A DNA stretch of 64,000 nt, taken from positions 1 to 64,000 of the forward strand of contig NZ_OBDO01000006.1 in the NCBI RefSeq assembly GCF_900215145.1, given 5' to 3'. Positions within the stretch are counted from its first letter, which is position 1. Each line of letters begins with the position of its first letter. Positions 16,346 through 29,741 of this stretch are shown here, in pieces. This stretch comes from Geodermatophilus sabuli. Its GTDB lineage: Bacteria > Actinomycetota > Actinomycetes > Mycobacteriales > Geodermatophilaceae. The position numbers and the translations under genes are program-made. The notes beneath the pieces are model-generated. The model saw only the letters and a list, made by a program, of their open reading frames with translations. It ran no database searches and was not told the DNA's origin.

Positions 16346-17536
16346 ATGCGCATCGGCTCTCTCCGTCGTGGCCGGGCACCGGAATCGGCCCCCGGGGTGG
16401 TGGCCGGCACCGTCCGGCTGGACCGTCGGACGAAGAACCTCACCAAGCGCCTGCGCCCCGGTGACGTCGCCGTCATCGACCACGTCGACATCGACCGCGT
16501 GAGCGCGGACTCCCTCGTGGCCTGCAAGGTCGCCGCCGTCGTCAACGCCTCGGCCAGCACCTCCGGCCGCTATCCGAACCTCGGCCCCGAGATCCTCACC
16601 GACGCGGGCATCCCGCTGGTCGACAACGTCGGCAAGGAGGTGCTCTCCGCGGTCAAGGAGGGCGCCCAGGTCCGGCTCGACGGCGACACGCTGCTGCTCG
16701 AGGACGGCACCGTGCTCGCCAAGGGCACCCTGCAGACCCCCGAGACCGTCGCCGAGGCCATGGCCGAGGCCAAGGCCGGGCTGTCGGTGCAGTTGGAGGC
16801 GTTCGCCACCAACACCATGGAGTACATGAAGCGCGAGCGGGCGCTGCTGCTCGACGGCGTGGGCGTGCCCGACGTGACGACGCAGATCGAGGGTCGGCAC
16901 GTGCTCGTGGTCGTCCGCGGCTACGACTACAAGGAGGACCTCCAGGCGCTGCGGCCCTACATCCGCGACTACCGGCCGGTGCTCATCGGGGTCGACGGCG
17001 GCGCCGACGCGCTCAAGGAGGCCGGTTACCAGCCGGACATGATCATCGGCGACATGGACTCGGTGAGCGACGACGTCCTGCGCTGCGGCGCCGAGGTCGT
17101 CGTCCACGCCTACGCCGACGGCCGCGCCCCCGGCCTGGCCCGCGTCCAGGACCTCGGTGTCGACGCCATCACCTTCCCGGCCGCGGCCACCAGCGAGGAC
17201 ATCGCGATGCTGCTGGCCGACGAGAAGGGCGCCAAGCTCATCGTCGCCGTCGGCACGCACGCCACCCTGGTGGAGTTCCTCGACAAGGGCCGCGGCGGCA
17301 TGGCCTCGACCTTCCTCACCCGGCTGCGGCTGGGCGGCAAGCTGGTCGACGCCAAGGGCGTCAGCCGGCTCTACCGCAGCCGCATCTCCACCACCGCGCT
17401 GGTCGTGCTGGTGCTGGCCGCCTTCGTGGCCATCGGGTCGGCGCTCGCGGTGTCCGCGGCCGGCCGCGTCTACTTCGAGCTGCTGCTCGACCAATGGAAC
17501 AGTTTCGTGTTCTGGCTGGAGAACCTCTTCTCGTGA
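16346..17536 (+). CDS. steA: SteA, cell-division/cytokinetic ring protein
   Basis: 396 residues, homologous by layout to Rv1697/SteA. The N-terminal domain (GTVRLDRRTKNLTKRLRPGDVAVIDH) is followed by a thiamine-pyrophosphokinase-like fold (LIGVDGGADALKEAGYQPDMIIGDMDSVSD, residues about 212-240) and one C-terminal TM helix (TTALVVLVLAAFVAIGSALAV). In Corynebacterium glutamicum SteA with SteB acts at the septum in cell-wall hydrolysis control. ATG 16346 follows GGGAGGG. Its stop overlaps the mctB-like start (GTGA), the same pair as in mycobacteria. Confidence 0.93.
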   Translation: MRIGSLRRGRAPESAPGVVAGTVRLDRRTKNLTKRLRPGDVAVIDHVDIDRVSADSLVACKVAAVVNASASTSGRYPNLGPEILTDAGIPLVDNVGKEVLSAVKEGAQVRLDGDTLLLEDGTVLAKGTLQTPETVAEAMAEAKAGLSVQLEAFATNTMEYMKRERALLLDGVGVPDVTTQIEGRHVLVVVRGYDYKEDLQALRPYIRDYRPVLIGVDGGADALKEAGYQPDMIIGDMDSVSDDVLRCGAEVVVHAYADGRAPGLARVQDLGVDAITFPAAATSEDIAMLLADEKGAKLIVAVGTHATLVEFLDKGRGGMASTFLTRLRLGGKLVDAKGVSRLYRSRISTTALVVLVLAAFVAIGSALAVSAAGRVYFELLLDQWNSFVFWLENLFS

Positions 17537-18483
17537 TCGACTTCCGCTACCACCTGGTCTCGTTGATCGCGGTGTTCCTGGCCGTGGCGCTCGGGATCGT
17601 CATCGGCACCACCGCGCTGAACCAGCCGATCCTCAGCGACCTCGAGAGCCAGGTGGACGCGCTCGCCGCGGACAAGCGGTCGCTGGAGGACCAGTCCCGC
17701 GACCTGCAGGCCCAGCTGGACACTGGCGACGCCTTCGAGGACGCCGTCGCCCCCGCCCTGGTCGCCGGCAGCCTCACCGGCCGCAGCGTCGTGCTCGTGC
17801 TGACCGGTGAGGAGGTCGAGGCCGACACCGTCGAGGAGCTCTCCACGCTGGTGGGCCAGGCCGGCGGCACGGTGACCGGCACCCTCCGCCTGCAGCCGGA
17901 GTACAGCGACCCCGCGACGGCCGCCAGCCTGCAGAGCTACGTGACCGGCCCGGGCCTGCCCACCGGCCTGACCCTCCCGGAGACCGACGACACCGGTCAG
18001 CTGGTGGGGTCGCTGCTGGCGCAGGTCCTCATGGTGCCCGCCGGGGGAGCGCCGGCACCGGACACCGCCGCGCTCTCCTCGGTCCTCGCCGGCCTCTCCG
18101 CGCTGGAGGTGCTCACCCAGGAGTCGCCGTCGGTGACCCCGGCCGACTTCGCGGTCGTCCTCACCGCCGGTGACTTCCCCGACGACGAGGCCGCCGACCG
18201 CACCGACACCCTGGTCGACCTGGCCGTGGCCCTGGACGCCGCCGGCTCCGGTGCCGTCGTCTCCGGCGACGCTGCCAGCGCGCGGGACACCGGCCTGGTC
18301 GGGGTCATCCGCGCCGACCCGGAGGTCTCCGCCGCGGTGTCCACCGTCGACAACGTCGGCACCCCCGCCGGCCGGGTCAGCACGGTGCTGGCGCTCGGGC
18401 GGGAGGGCGAGGGCACGTCCGGCAAGTACGGCACGGGCGAGGACACCCAGCCGGTGCCCCCGGTCCCCGCCGCCACCCCGTGA
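17533..18483 (+). CDS. mctB: MctB/SteB-like copper transport or outer-layer protein
   Basis: 316 residues. The N-terminal TM segment in IDFRYHLVSLIAVFLAVALG (residues 2-21 and beyond) is the hallmark of the MctB family, followed by a coiled coil (LESQVDALAADKRSLEDQSR) and an Ala/Asp-rich extracytoplasmic domain. Rv1698 (MctB) was linked to copper tolerance; the corynebacterial homologue SteB works with SteA at the division site. Here it is coupled to steA by a 4-nt overlap, which favours a shared envelope role. Confidence 0.88.
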   Translation: MIDFRYHLVSLIAVFLAVALGIVIGTTALNQPILSDLESQVDALAADKRSLEDQSRDLQAQLDTGDAFEDAVAPALVAGSLTGRSVVLVLTGEEVEADTVEELSTLVGQAGGTVTGTLRLQPEYSDPATAASLQSYVTGPGLPTGLTLPETDDTGQLVGSLLAQVLMVPAGGAPAPDTAALSSVLAGLSALEVLTQESPSVTPADFAVVLTAGDFPDDEAADRTDTLVDLAVALDAAGSGAVVSGDAASARDTGLVGVIRADPEVSAAVSTVDNVGTPAGRVSTVLALGREGEGTSGKYGTGEDTQPVPPVPAATP

Positions 18484-19334
18484 CCCGCCGGTCCGACGGC
18501 GGCGCCCGGCGGCGGGCGCTGCTCGCACTCGGCGGCGGGATCGCGGCCCGCGCCGCACTGGCCGGAGCCGCGGCCCTGACCACGCGCCCGGCCGGGGCGC
18601 CCTGGCGCCGCACCAACTACGCCGGCCGCCCGGTCACCCTGCTCGGCGGCCCCGCGCTGGCGTTGGCCGCCACGGCCACCGCGGCCGCCGGCGCCCCGGC
18701 GGGTGCCCGCGCCGCCGCCGTCCTGGTCGGCACCGCCTCCGGGCTGGTCGGCGCCTACGACGACCTCGCCGGCGCCCGCCCCGAGCAGGCGCGCGACAAG
18801 GGCCTGGCCGGTCACCTGGCCGCGCTGCGCGCCGGGCGCGTGTCCGCGGGCGCGGTCAAGGTCGCCGGCATCGGGGCGGCCGCCGCGGTCGCCGCCCTCC
18901 TGACCCGGCGCGGTCGCGGCGCCGGCGCGCTGCTGGACGCCGTCCTCACCACCGGCCTGGTCGCCGGCACCGCCAACCTCGTCAACCTGCTGGACCTGCG
19001 GCCGGGCCGGGCGGGCAAGGCCGCCGCCCTGGTCGCGGGGGCCACGCTCGGCGGGCCCGCCGGCACCCTCGTCGCCGGCCCGCTCGGTGCCACCCTCGGC
19101 ACCCTGCCCGCAGACCTCGACGAGCGCGTGATGCTCGGCGACTGCGGCGCCAACGCCGTCGGGGCCCTCCTCGGACTGCGGCTGGCGGAGCTGCCCGCCC
19201 GCCCGGCCCGCGCCGCACTGCTGGCCGCCGTGGTGGCGCTGACGCTGGCCAGCGAGAAGGTGAGCTTCACCGCCGTCATCGACGCGACCCCGGGGCTGCG
19301 GGAACTGGACCGGCTCGGCCGCCGCCCGGCATGA
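18480..19334 (+). CDS. MraY/WecA-like polyprenyl-phosphate sugar-1-P transferase, diverged
   Basis: 284 residues with many Ala-rich membrane segments. Relics of the MraY/WecA active site are visible: VGAYDDLAGARPEQARDKGLAGHL (the DD motif, about 98-121), NLVNLLDLRPGRAGK (in place of NxxNxxDGxDGL, about 162-176) and MLGDCGANAVGALLG (for MGDTGS, about 217-231). Such enzymes load a phosphosugar onto undecaprenyl phosphate. The second Gly-Leu-Asp part is altered, so substrate or activity may differ. It overlaps both neighbours by 4 nt and sits before a MurJ-like flippase, suggesting one lipid-linked precursor pathway. Confidence 0.65.
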   Translation: MTRRSDGGARRRALLALGGGIAARAALAGAAALTTRPAGAPWRRTNYAGRPVTLLGGPALALAATATAAAGAPAGARAAAVLVGTASGLVGAYDDLAGARPEQARDKGLAGHLAALRAGRVSAGAVKVAGIGAAAAVAALLTRRGRGAGALLDAVLTTGLVAGTANLVNLLDLRPGRAGKAAALVAGATLGGPAGTLVAGPLGATLGTLPADLDERVMLGDCGANAVGALLGLRLAELPARPARAALLAAVVALTLASEKVSFTAVIDATPGLRELDRLGRRPA

Positions 19335-20956
19335 CCCGGCGGCAGGTCCTCAGCGGCGTCGCCGGCGCCGCCGCGCTCATGTCCGTCCTCACCGTCCTGG
19401 CCCGGCTGGCCGGCTTCGGCCGCACGCTGGTGTTCACCAACGCCGTCGGCGCCGACAGCACCGGGGACACCTACGTGGCGGCCAACGCCGTCCCCAACAT
19501 CGTCTTCGAGGTCGTGGCCGGCGGCGCCCTGGCCGGCCTGGTCGTCCCGATGCTGGCCGGCGGGATCGCCGCCGGCGACCGGGAGCGGGTCCGGCGCACC
19601 GCCTCGGCGTTGCTGGGGTGGAGCCTGCTGGTCCTCGTCCCGCTCGCGGTGCTCGTGGCCGTGCTCGCCGAGCCGATCGCCCGCCTGCTGCTGGGCGGCG
19701 GGGACCCGGCCCAGGTCGACCTGGCCGCCCGGTTCCTGCTGGTCTTCGCGCCGCAGGTGGTGCTCTACGGCATCGCCATCGTGCTCACCGGGGTGCTGCA
19801 GGCGCACCGGCGCTTCGTCGGGCCGGCGGTGGCGCCGCTGCTCTCGAGCGTGGTGGTGGCCGCGGCCTACCTCACGTTCGCCCGCATCGGCGGCAGCCCG
19901 ACCGCCGGGGACCTCTCCACCCGGGCCGAGCTGGTCCTCTCCGTGGGGACGACGCTCGGCGTGGCGGCCATGGCGCTCAGCCTGCTGTTCCCGCTGCGGC
20001 GGTTGCGGCTGGGCCTGCGCCCGGCGCTGCGCTTCCCGGTCGGCGCGGCGCCGCGGGTGCGCAGGCTGGCCCTCGCCGGCGTGCTCACCCTCGCCGGGCA
20101 GCAGCTGGTGGCCGTGGTGGCGATCCGGCTGGCCAACGCCGGCGCGCCCGACGGCACCCAGGTCGCCTACACCGCCGGCCTCACCCTCTTCCTCGTCCCC
20201 TGGGCGGCGCTGGCCGTGCCGCTGGCCACCTCCGCCTACCCGGGGCTGGCCGAGCGGGCCGACGCCGGCGACGAGCACGGGTTCCGGCGCGGGCTGGCCC
20301 CGGTCACCGTTCTCGTGCTGGTCACCGCGCTCGCGGCCGCGGCGGTGCTCGTGGCGGTCGCCGGGCCCATGGCGCGGGTCTTCCTGGGCAGTGGGTCCGA
20401 CGCGACGGTGGCGGCCCTGCGCGACACGATCATCGCCTTCGCACCGGGCCTGCTGGGCTACGCGCTGGTCGCCGTCCTCACCCGGGCGCTGTACGCCCGC
20501 GGGCTGTGGAAGGCCGCGACGGTGTGCGTGCTGGGCGGCTGGCTGCTCGCCGTCGTCGCCGACGTCGTCCTGGCCGGGCTGCTGCCGGCCGCCCACCGGA
20601 GCGCGGCACTGGCCGCCGGGCACAGCCTCGGCGTGACCGTCGCCGGGCTGGGGCTGCTGGCCGTCGTGGCGCGCGTCGTCGGGCCGGCGGGGCTGGCCGG
20701 CGTGGCGCGAGCCGGGCTGCCCGCGCTGGTGGCCGCGGTCCTGGGCGGCGCCGCCGGCCTGCTGGTCGCCGGTGCGCTGGGTGCCGACCCGGTGCCCCGG
20801 GGCGGCCTGGTGTCCGTGGTCGGTGCCGGGCTGCTCGCCGCGGCGAGCGCCCTGGCCGTCGTCGCGGCGGTCATGATGGGGACGGCGCGCGGCCCGCTGC
20901 GGGCTGCCGTGCGTGGACTGCGTTCGATCGACCCCCAGGAGGTGCGCGGTGGCTGA
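19331..20956 (+). CDS. MurJ-like lipid flippase (MVF family)
   Basis: 541 residues with about 14 hydrophobic helices. The opening VLTVLARLAGFGRTLVFTNAVG and NIVFEVVAGGALAGLVVPML match the MurJ/MVF family, which flips lipid II or related lipid-linked glycans. It lacks the C-terminal kinase-like domain of the mycobacterial MviN. Whether it is the cell's lipid II flippase or a specialised paralogue for a surface polymer is not decided by the sequence; the neighbouring GT4 and MraY-like genes favour the latter. ATG 19331 overlaps the upstream stop (ATGA). Confidence 0.82.
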   Translation: MTRRQVLSGVAGAAALMSVLTVLARLAGFGRTLVFTNAVGADSTGDTYVAANAVPNIVFEVVAGGALAGLVVPMLAGGIAAGDRERVRRTASALLGWSLLVLVPLAVLVAVLAEPIARLLLGGGDPAQVDLAARFLLVFAPQVVLYGIAIVLTGVLQAHRRFVGPAVAPLLSSVVVAAAYLTFARIGGSPTAGDLSTRAELVLSVGTTLGVAAMALSLLFPLRRLRLGLRPALRFPVGAAPRVRRLALAGVLTLAGQQLVAVVAIRLANAGAPDGTQVAYTAGLTLFLVPWAALAVPLATSAYPGLAERADAGDEHGFRRGLAPVTVLVLVTALAAAAVLVAVAGPMARVFLGSGSDATVAALRDTIIAFAPGLLGYALVAVLTRALYARGLWKAATVCVLGGWLLAVVADVVLAGLLPAAHRSAALAAGHSLGVTVAGLGLLAVVARVVGPAGLAGVARAGLPALVAAVLGGAAGLLVAGALGADPVPRGGLVSVVGAGLLAAASALAVVAAVMMGTARGPLRAAVRGLRSIDPQEVRGG

Positions 20957-22093
20957 GCCGCTCCCGCTGCAGGGCCGCCGGGTGACCGAGGTGCTGGCGA
21001 CCAGCACCGGCGGCGTCGGCACCCACGTGCGGGCGGTGCTGCCGGCGCTGCTCGCGGCCGGAGCGGACGTCGCGGTCTGCGGGCCGGCCACCACCGAGCA
21101 GCTGTTCGGGTTCACGGCGACCGGCGCGTCGTTCACCCCTGTCGGGATCTCCGCCGGCCTGGCCCCGGCCGCCGACGCCCGCGCCGTCGCGGCACTGCGG
21201 CAGGCCACCGCCGGGGCCGACGTCGTGCACGCCCACGGGCTGCGCGCCGGCCTGGTCGCCGCCGCGGCCCGCCGGCTCGGGGACCGCACCCGGCCGCTGG
21301 TCCTCACCCTGCACAACGCACTGCCCGACGGCGGCGGTGCGCTGCGCCGGGTGCTGCGGGCCGCCGAGCGGGCCACCGTCCGGGGCGCGGACCTCGTGCT
21401 GGCCGCCTCGGGTGACCTCGCCGAGAACGCCTGGCGGCAGGGTGCCCGCGACGTCCGGGTGGCGCCGGTGTCCGCGCCGCCGCTGCCCCCGCCGGGCCGG
21501 CCCGCCGCCGCGGTGCGCGCGGACCTCGGCCTGTCCGACGGGCGCCCGCTCGTGGTGGCGGTCGGCCGGCTGCACCCGCAGAAGGGCTACGACGTCCTGC
21601 TGGCCGCGGCCGCCCGCTGGACCGCCGACGCGCGGCTGCCCGAGGCGCCGCTGGTCGCCGTCGCCGGTGACGGTCCGCTGCAGGAGGAACTCGGCGCCCG
21701 GATCGCCGCCGAGCGGCTACCGGTCGTCCTGCTCGGCCGCCGCGGCGACGTCGCGGACCTGCTCGCCGCCGCCGACGTGTGCGTGCTGCCCTCCCGCTGG
21801 GAGGCCCGCTCGCTGACCGCGCAGGAGGCGCTGCGCTCCGGGACACCGCTGGTGGCCACCCGCACCGGTGGGCTGCCCGAGCTGCTCGGGGACGCCGCCG
21901 AGCTGGTCCCGGTGGGGGACGCCGCGGCGCTGGCCGAGGCCGTCACCGGGCTGCTGACCGACCCGGATCGAGCACGGGCGCTGGCCGAGGCCGGCACCCG
22001 CCAGGCCGCGACCTGGCCGGACGAGGCGGCCACCGCCCGCCAGCTGGTCGCCGTGTACCGGGAACTCCTCGGCCCGCCGGGGGCCGGCGCCCG

Positions 22094-22097
<4 letters not shown>
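20949..22097 (+). CDS. GT4-family glycosyltransferase
   Basis: 382 residues in the GT-B fold. The N-terminal acceptor domain starts VTEVLATSTGGVGTHVRAVLPAL; the C-terminal donor domain has VAVGRLHPQKGYDVLL (about 196-211), VAGDGPLQEEL and the E-x7-E region ARSLTAQEALRSGTPLVATR with GGLPELL. It likely adds a sugar from a nucleotide-sugar donor to the lipid-linked acceptor on the inner membrane face. GTG 20949 overlaps the flippase stop by 8 nt; the ATG at the 3' end overlaps the next gene by 4. Confidence 0.88.
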
Positions 22098-26293
<4,196 letters not shown>

Positions 26294-26294
<1 letters not shown>

Positions 26295-26335
26295 TGGCAC
26301 GACGGGACGTCGCGCCCCGGGAGGTCGGGGTCTGA
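26294..26335 (+). CDS. 13-codon micro-ORF between pyrG and NUDIX gene
   Basis: ATG 26294 shares its A with the pyrG TGA (TGATG) and the ORF, MARRDVAPREVGV, ends at a TGA whose A begins the NUDIX ATG (again TGATG). The flanks GGATCTGATGG and GGGTCTGATGG are nearly the same, so the ORF may have come from a 41-bp duplication of the junction. It could keep ribosomes coupled across the gap. No expression evidence can be seen. Confidence 0.4.
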
Positions 26336-26934
26336 TGGTCGAGCCGGCGCGGCCGGGGGAGTACGAGGTCCTGGCGACCGAGACCCTCCACGAGGGCCGG
26401 ATCATCACCCTCGTCCGGGACACCGTCGCCATGCCCGGCGGTGGGCACAGCGACCGCGAGGTCGTCCGGCACATCGGCGCCGTGTGCGTCGCCGCCGTGG
26501 ACGACGAGGACCGGGTCGTGATGGTGCGGCAGTACCGCCACCCCGTCGGTGGGTACCTGTGGGAGCTGCCGGCCGGCCTGCGCGACGCCGACGGCGAGCC
26601 GCCGCTGGCCACGGCCCAGCGGGAGCTGGCGGAGGAGGCGCGCCTGTCCGCGGAGCGCTGGTCGCTGCTGGTGACCAGCTACAGCACACCGGGCTTCTGC
26701 AGCGAGCAGGTGCTCGTCTACCTGGCCGAGGGGCTGTCGGAGGTGGAGCGGCCGGAGGGCTTCACCGTCGAGCACGAGGAGCTCGACATGACCGTGGAGC
26801 GGGTGCCGCTCGCCGACGCCGTCGCCCGGGTCCTCTCCGGCGGAATCCGCAACTCCTCGGCGGTCATCGGCGTGCTCGCCGCCGCCCAGGTGCGGGCGAC
26901 GAAGCCCGAGCTGCGCCCCGCCGACGCGGAGTGA
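26335..26934 (+). CDS. NUDIX hydrolase, ADP-ribose pyrophosphatase type
   Basis: 199 residues. The sequence VVMVRQYRHPVGGYLWELPAGL leads into the Nudix box with GEPPLATAQRELAEEARL (residues about 85-102): both catalytic Glu of REL-x-EE are present, while the usual Gly near the end of the box is Arg. The family hydrolyses ADP-ribose to AMP and ribose 5-phosphate; Rv1700 in the same position is an ADP-ribose pyrophosphatase. It follows pyrG directly through a micro-ORF. Confidence 0.9.
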   Translation: MVEPARPGEYEVLATETLHEGRIITLVRDTVAMPGGGHSDREVVRHIGAVCVAAVDDEDRVVMVRQYRHPVGGYLWELPAGLRDADGEPPLATAQRELAEEARLSAERWSLLVTSYSTPGFCSEQVLVYLAEGLSEVERPEGFTVEHEELDMTVERVPLADAVARVLSGGIRNSSAVIGVLAAAQVRATKPELRPADAE

Positions 26935-26950
26935 CACCCCACGACCGGCT

Positions 26951-26997
26951 CCTCCGCAGGGTCCCGCTGCGAGCGTGCGAGCGGTGGGGGGCGGAGG
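26951..26997. terminator. putative bidirectional terminator between convergent genes
   Basis: CCTCCGC (26951-26957) pairs with GCGGAGG (26991-26997), and CCGCT/AGCGG pair inside. It fills the 72-base gap between the NUDIX gene and the convergent secreted-protein gene, where a two-way terminator is expected. The stem is short, so support is modest. Confidence 0.35.
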
Positions 26998-27006
26998 GGT
27001 CCTCCT

Positions 27007-27705
27007 TCAGCCGATGACGACGGGGGTCGAGGTCCCCACCTGCACCCAGCGCAGGGACAGGCTGTCCTCGACCTCCTCCTCCAGCCAGAACACGTAGGGC
27101 ACGCCGCGCTCCAGCCCGGCGAACGTGACCCCCACCTGCTCGCAGCCCGCCGGCTGGCCGACGACCTGCTGCGGCGGCGCGGGCTGGAGGCCGGGCGCCA
27201 GTCGCTGGCGGACCGCCTGCACCCGGTAGCGGCGCACGTCGGAGTGACCGTCGGCCTGCCAGCTCACCGCCGCGGTGCCCGGGCCGGGCGCGACGGCAGG
27301 GCTGATCCGCCGCGGGTTGGCGTAGCCGCCGCAGAGGTCCGGACGGGGCTCGGTCTCCAGCGGGACGCCGCGGGGGACCATCGGGTTCGGGACGTCGACG
27401 TCGATGCCGCGGGGGGCCGGCGGCGCGGGGCCGGTGGCGATCACCGGCGGCGCGACGGGGACCGGCAGGGTCGCGGTGTCGGCGGCCAGGGCGGCGGCCG
27501 GCGGGACGACGGGGGCCGGCGCCGACGGCCGGGACGGCGTGCTGACCGCGGTGAGCTGGGCGGCCACGTGGGTCGCCGGCGCGCTCAGGGTGACCAGACC
27601 GGCGGCGACCACGCCGACGGCGGTGCCGTAGCGGCCGCCCCGTCGGCTCCGCCGCCGTACGTCGCGACGGCTCCGCTGCCGCCCGCCCCGCCGTCCTGCG
27701 GCCAT
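27007..27705 (-). CDS. secreted protein with fibronectin-III-like end, function unknown
   Basis: 232 residues. A very Arg-rich N-terminus precedes a hydrophobic signal segment ([21 protein letters not shown]), a Pro/Ala linker, and a C-terminal half with an FnIII-like rhythm ([20 protein letters not shown] ... [16 protein letters not shown]). Two Cys (DLCGGY, GCEQVG) could form a disulphide. It is probably exported and anchored. ATG 27705 has GGAGG 5 nt upstream; a GTG at 27711 overlaps that SD and is less likely. No catalytic motif is seen. Confidence 0.65.
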   Translation of the reverse strand: MAAGRRGGRQRSRRDVRRRSRRGGRYGTAVGVVAAGLVTLSAPATHVAAQLTAVSTPSRPSAPAPVVPPAAALAADTATLPVPVAPPVIATGPAPPAPRGIDVDVPNPMVPRGVPLETEPRPDLCGGYANPRRISPAVAPGPGTAAVSWQADGHSDVRRYRVQAVRQRLAPGLQPAPPQQVVGQPAGCEQVGVTFAGLERGVPYVFWLEEEVEDSLSLRWVQVGTSTPVVIG

Positions 27706-27754
27706 GCCCACCTCCGGGTGTCCGCGACAGACATCGGCACGGACGGGGCGGTCC

Positions 27755-28360
27755 TCAACGCCAAACCGGGAGGGTCACCCCCACGCGGTCCAGTTCCAGT
27801 CCGGCCAGGGCCCGGGTGGCGGCCGGGTCGCCGGCGTGCCAGGCCGCGGCGGTCCCCGGCGGCAGCGCGGCCAGGCGGGACAGCGGAGCGGTGGCCAGGG
27901 CCCGGGCGGCCAGCACGTGCGGGTCGGCGACAGCCATCGCCCGCACCGCCCGCGCCTCCCGGGCCCAGCGCAGCCGCCACGGCGCCCAGCGCAGCACCGC
28001 CCAGGTCACCGGCAGGACGACCAGGGCGAGCGCCAGCACGGTGGCGAGGGTGCCGACGGCGTCCTGCGCCGCCTGCCCGGCGCTGCCGGCCGAGGTGCCC
28101 GCCGCGCCCAGGGCGTCCAGCGGTGCGGCGAGATCGTCGCCCACGAGGGGCACGGCTCCGGCCGCCTCCGCCGCCGACGCCATGTTCCCGGCCACGGACG
28201 TGCCGAGGTCCTCGACCGCGCGCCCGGGCTCGGCGAGCACGAGGACGGCCCCGTGCACCGTCCGGGCGACCAGTACCCACACGAGCAGCCAGGCGAGCAG
28301 GCCGGCGTCGGCAGCCAACTGCCGCGCCCGCAGTCGGGGACGGGTGGCGTACAGGGGCAT
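27755..28360 (-). CDS. two-helix membrane protein, unknown
   Basis: 201 residues. Two clear TM segments ([20 protein letters not shown] at about 21-40 and [19 protein letters not shown] at about 104-122) enclose an Ala/Gly-rich extracytoplasmic loop of about 60 residues. The C-terminal third is cytoplasmic, Arg/Ala-rich and helical. No family recognised. It is codirectional with the secreted protein 49 bases away and divergent from ald, so the three may share control. Confidence 0.6.
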   Translation of the reverse strand: MPLYATRPRLRARQLAADAGLLAWLLVWVLVARTVHGAVLVLAEPGRAVEDLGTSVAGNMASAAEAAGAVPLVGDDLAAPLDALGAAGTSAGSAGQAAQDAVGTLATVLALALVVLPVTWAVLRWAPWRLRWAREARAVRAMAVADPHVLAARALATAPLSRLAALPPGTAAAWHAGDPAATRALAGLELDRVGVTLPVWR

Positions 28361-28493
28361 CGAGCGTCCTCCGCGGGTCGAGGTGGCCCACCGGCCGGCC
28401 GGGTGCGCCGGCTCCCCCTACCCGGCGAGGACCGCCGTTCACCCGTGCCGGTGTCGTGGGCCCGATCCACTCGGGCCCAGAGGTGACCCCGCC

Positions 28494-28499
28494 TACACT
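28494..28499 (+). promoter_or_regulatory. putative -10 box of ald
   Basis: TACACT lies about 90 nt before the ald start in the 230-base divergent gap. It would give an mRNA leader of about 85 nt, enough for regulator sites. No clear -35 is seen. Confidence 0.35.
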
Positions 28500-28590
28500 C
28501 CGCGCGAGGCGCGCCCCGACCGGGCGCGCCCGCGACGCGGGACGGGGCCCCGCCACCCTCGGGAGCTCCGCACCGGGACCGGGAGAGCGG

Positions 28591-29709
28591 ATGATGCAGG
28601 TCGGGGTGCCCCGAGAGGTCAAGAACCGCGAGTACCGGGTGGCGCTGACCCCGGCCGGGGTCACGGAGCTGGTGCGCGCCGGGCACACGGTGCTGGTCGA
28701 GTGCGGCGCGGGGGAGGGGTCCTCCATCCCCGACGACGACTACGTGGCCGCCGGTGCGCGGATCCTGCCCACGGCCGACGAGGTGTGGGGCGCGGCCGAC
28801 CTGCTGCTCAAGGTCAAGGAACCGGTCGCCGAGGAGTACGGGCGGCTGCGGGCAGGTCAGACGCTGTTCACCTACCTGCACCTGGCGGCGTCGAAGGAGT
28901 GCACCGACGCCCTGGTCACCTCCGGCACCACGGCGATCGCCTACGAGACGGTGCAGACCGCCGACGGCGCCCTGCCGCTGCTGGCGCCCATGTCGGAGGT
29001 GGCCGGGCGGATGGCGCCGCAGGTCGGTGCGCACAGCCTGGAGCGCGCGCACGGTGGCCGCGGGGTGCTGCTGGGTGGCGTGTCGGGGGTGTACGCGGCG
29101 AAGGTGGTCGTCATCGGCGCCGGCGTGGCGGGCATGAACGCCGCGGCGATCGCGCTCGGCATGCAGGCCGAGGTCATCGTGCTCGACCGCGACGTGGACA
29201 AGCTGCGCGCCGCCGACCGCATCTACCAGGGTCACCTGCAGACGGTGGCCTCCAACGCCTACGAGGTCGAGCGCGCGGTGCTCGACGCCGACCTCGTCAT
29301 CGGCGCGGTGCTGGTGCCCGGCGCCAAGGCCCCGACGCTGGTGAGCAACGAGCTGGTGTCGCGGATGAAGCCCGGGTCGGTGCTCGTCGACATCGCGGTC
29401 GACCAGGGCGGCTGCTTCGAGGACACGCGACCCACGACCCACGACGAGCCGACCTACCGCGTGCACGGGTCGGTGTTCTACTGCGTGGCGAACATGCCCG
29501 GCGCGGTGCCCAACACCTCGACCCACGCGCTGACCAACGTGACGTTGCCCTACGTGATGGCCCTGGCCACCGCGGGCACCGTGGCCGCGGTCCGCGCGGA
29601 CCGGGCGCTCGCGCGCGGGGTCAACGTGGTCGCCGGGCAGGTGGTGCTGCCCGAGGTCGCGGTGGCCCACGGCATGACCCCCGTTGCACTGGAGGAGGTG
29701 CTCCACTGA
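28591..29709 (+). CDS. ald: alanine dehydrogenase
   Basis: 372 residues, close to the family's usual 371. Conserved parts: [20 protein letters not shown] with the catalytic Arg, [14 protein letters not shown] with the substrate Lys, the catalytic His in TYLHLA, the NAD-binding [19 protein letters not shown], and [20 protein letters not shown]. It interconverts L-alanine and pyruvate/ammonia with NADH. ATG 28591 follows GGGAGAG. In mycobacteria ald lies elsewhere, so its insertion before xerD is lineage-specific. The stop overlaps a possible CTG start of xerD. Confidence 0.95.
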   Translation: MMQVGVPREVKNREYRVALTPAGVTELVRAGHTVLVECGAGEGSSIPDDDYVAAGARILPTADEVWGAADLLLKVKEPVAEEYGRLRAGQTLFTYLHLAASKECTDALVTSGTTAIAYETVQTADGALPLLAPMSEVAGRMAPQVGAHSLERAHGGRGVLLGGVSGVYAAKVVVIGAGVAGMNAAAIALGMQAEVIVLDRDVDKLRAADRIYQGHLQTVASNAYEVERAVLDADLVIGAVLVPGAKAPTLVSNELVSRMKPGSVLVDIAVDQGGCFEDTRPTTHDEPTYRVHGSVFYCVANMPGAVPNTSTHALTNVTLPYVMALATAGTVAAVRADRALARGVNVVAGQVVLPEVAVAHGMTPVALEEVLH

Positions 29710-29741
29710 CCGTCACCGCACCGCCCACCGACGTCGGCCGG

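Noticed and set aside
18812..21376. An 854-residue minus-strand open frame over the MraY-like, MurJ-like and GT4 genes
   Set aside because: Composition is His/Gln/Gly/Arg-rich antisense of membrane genes with no domain; the plus strand has recognisable families with coupled starts.
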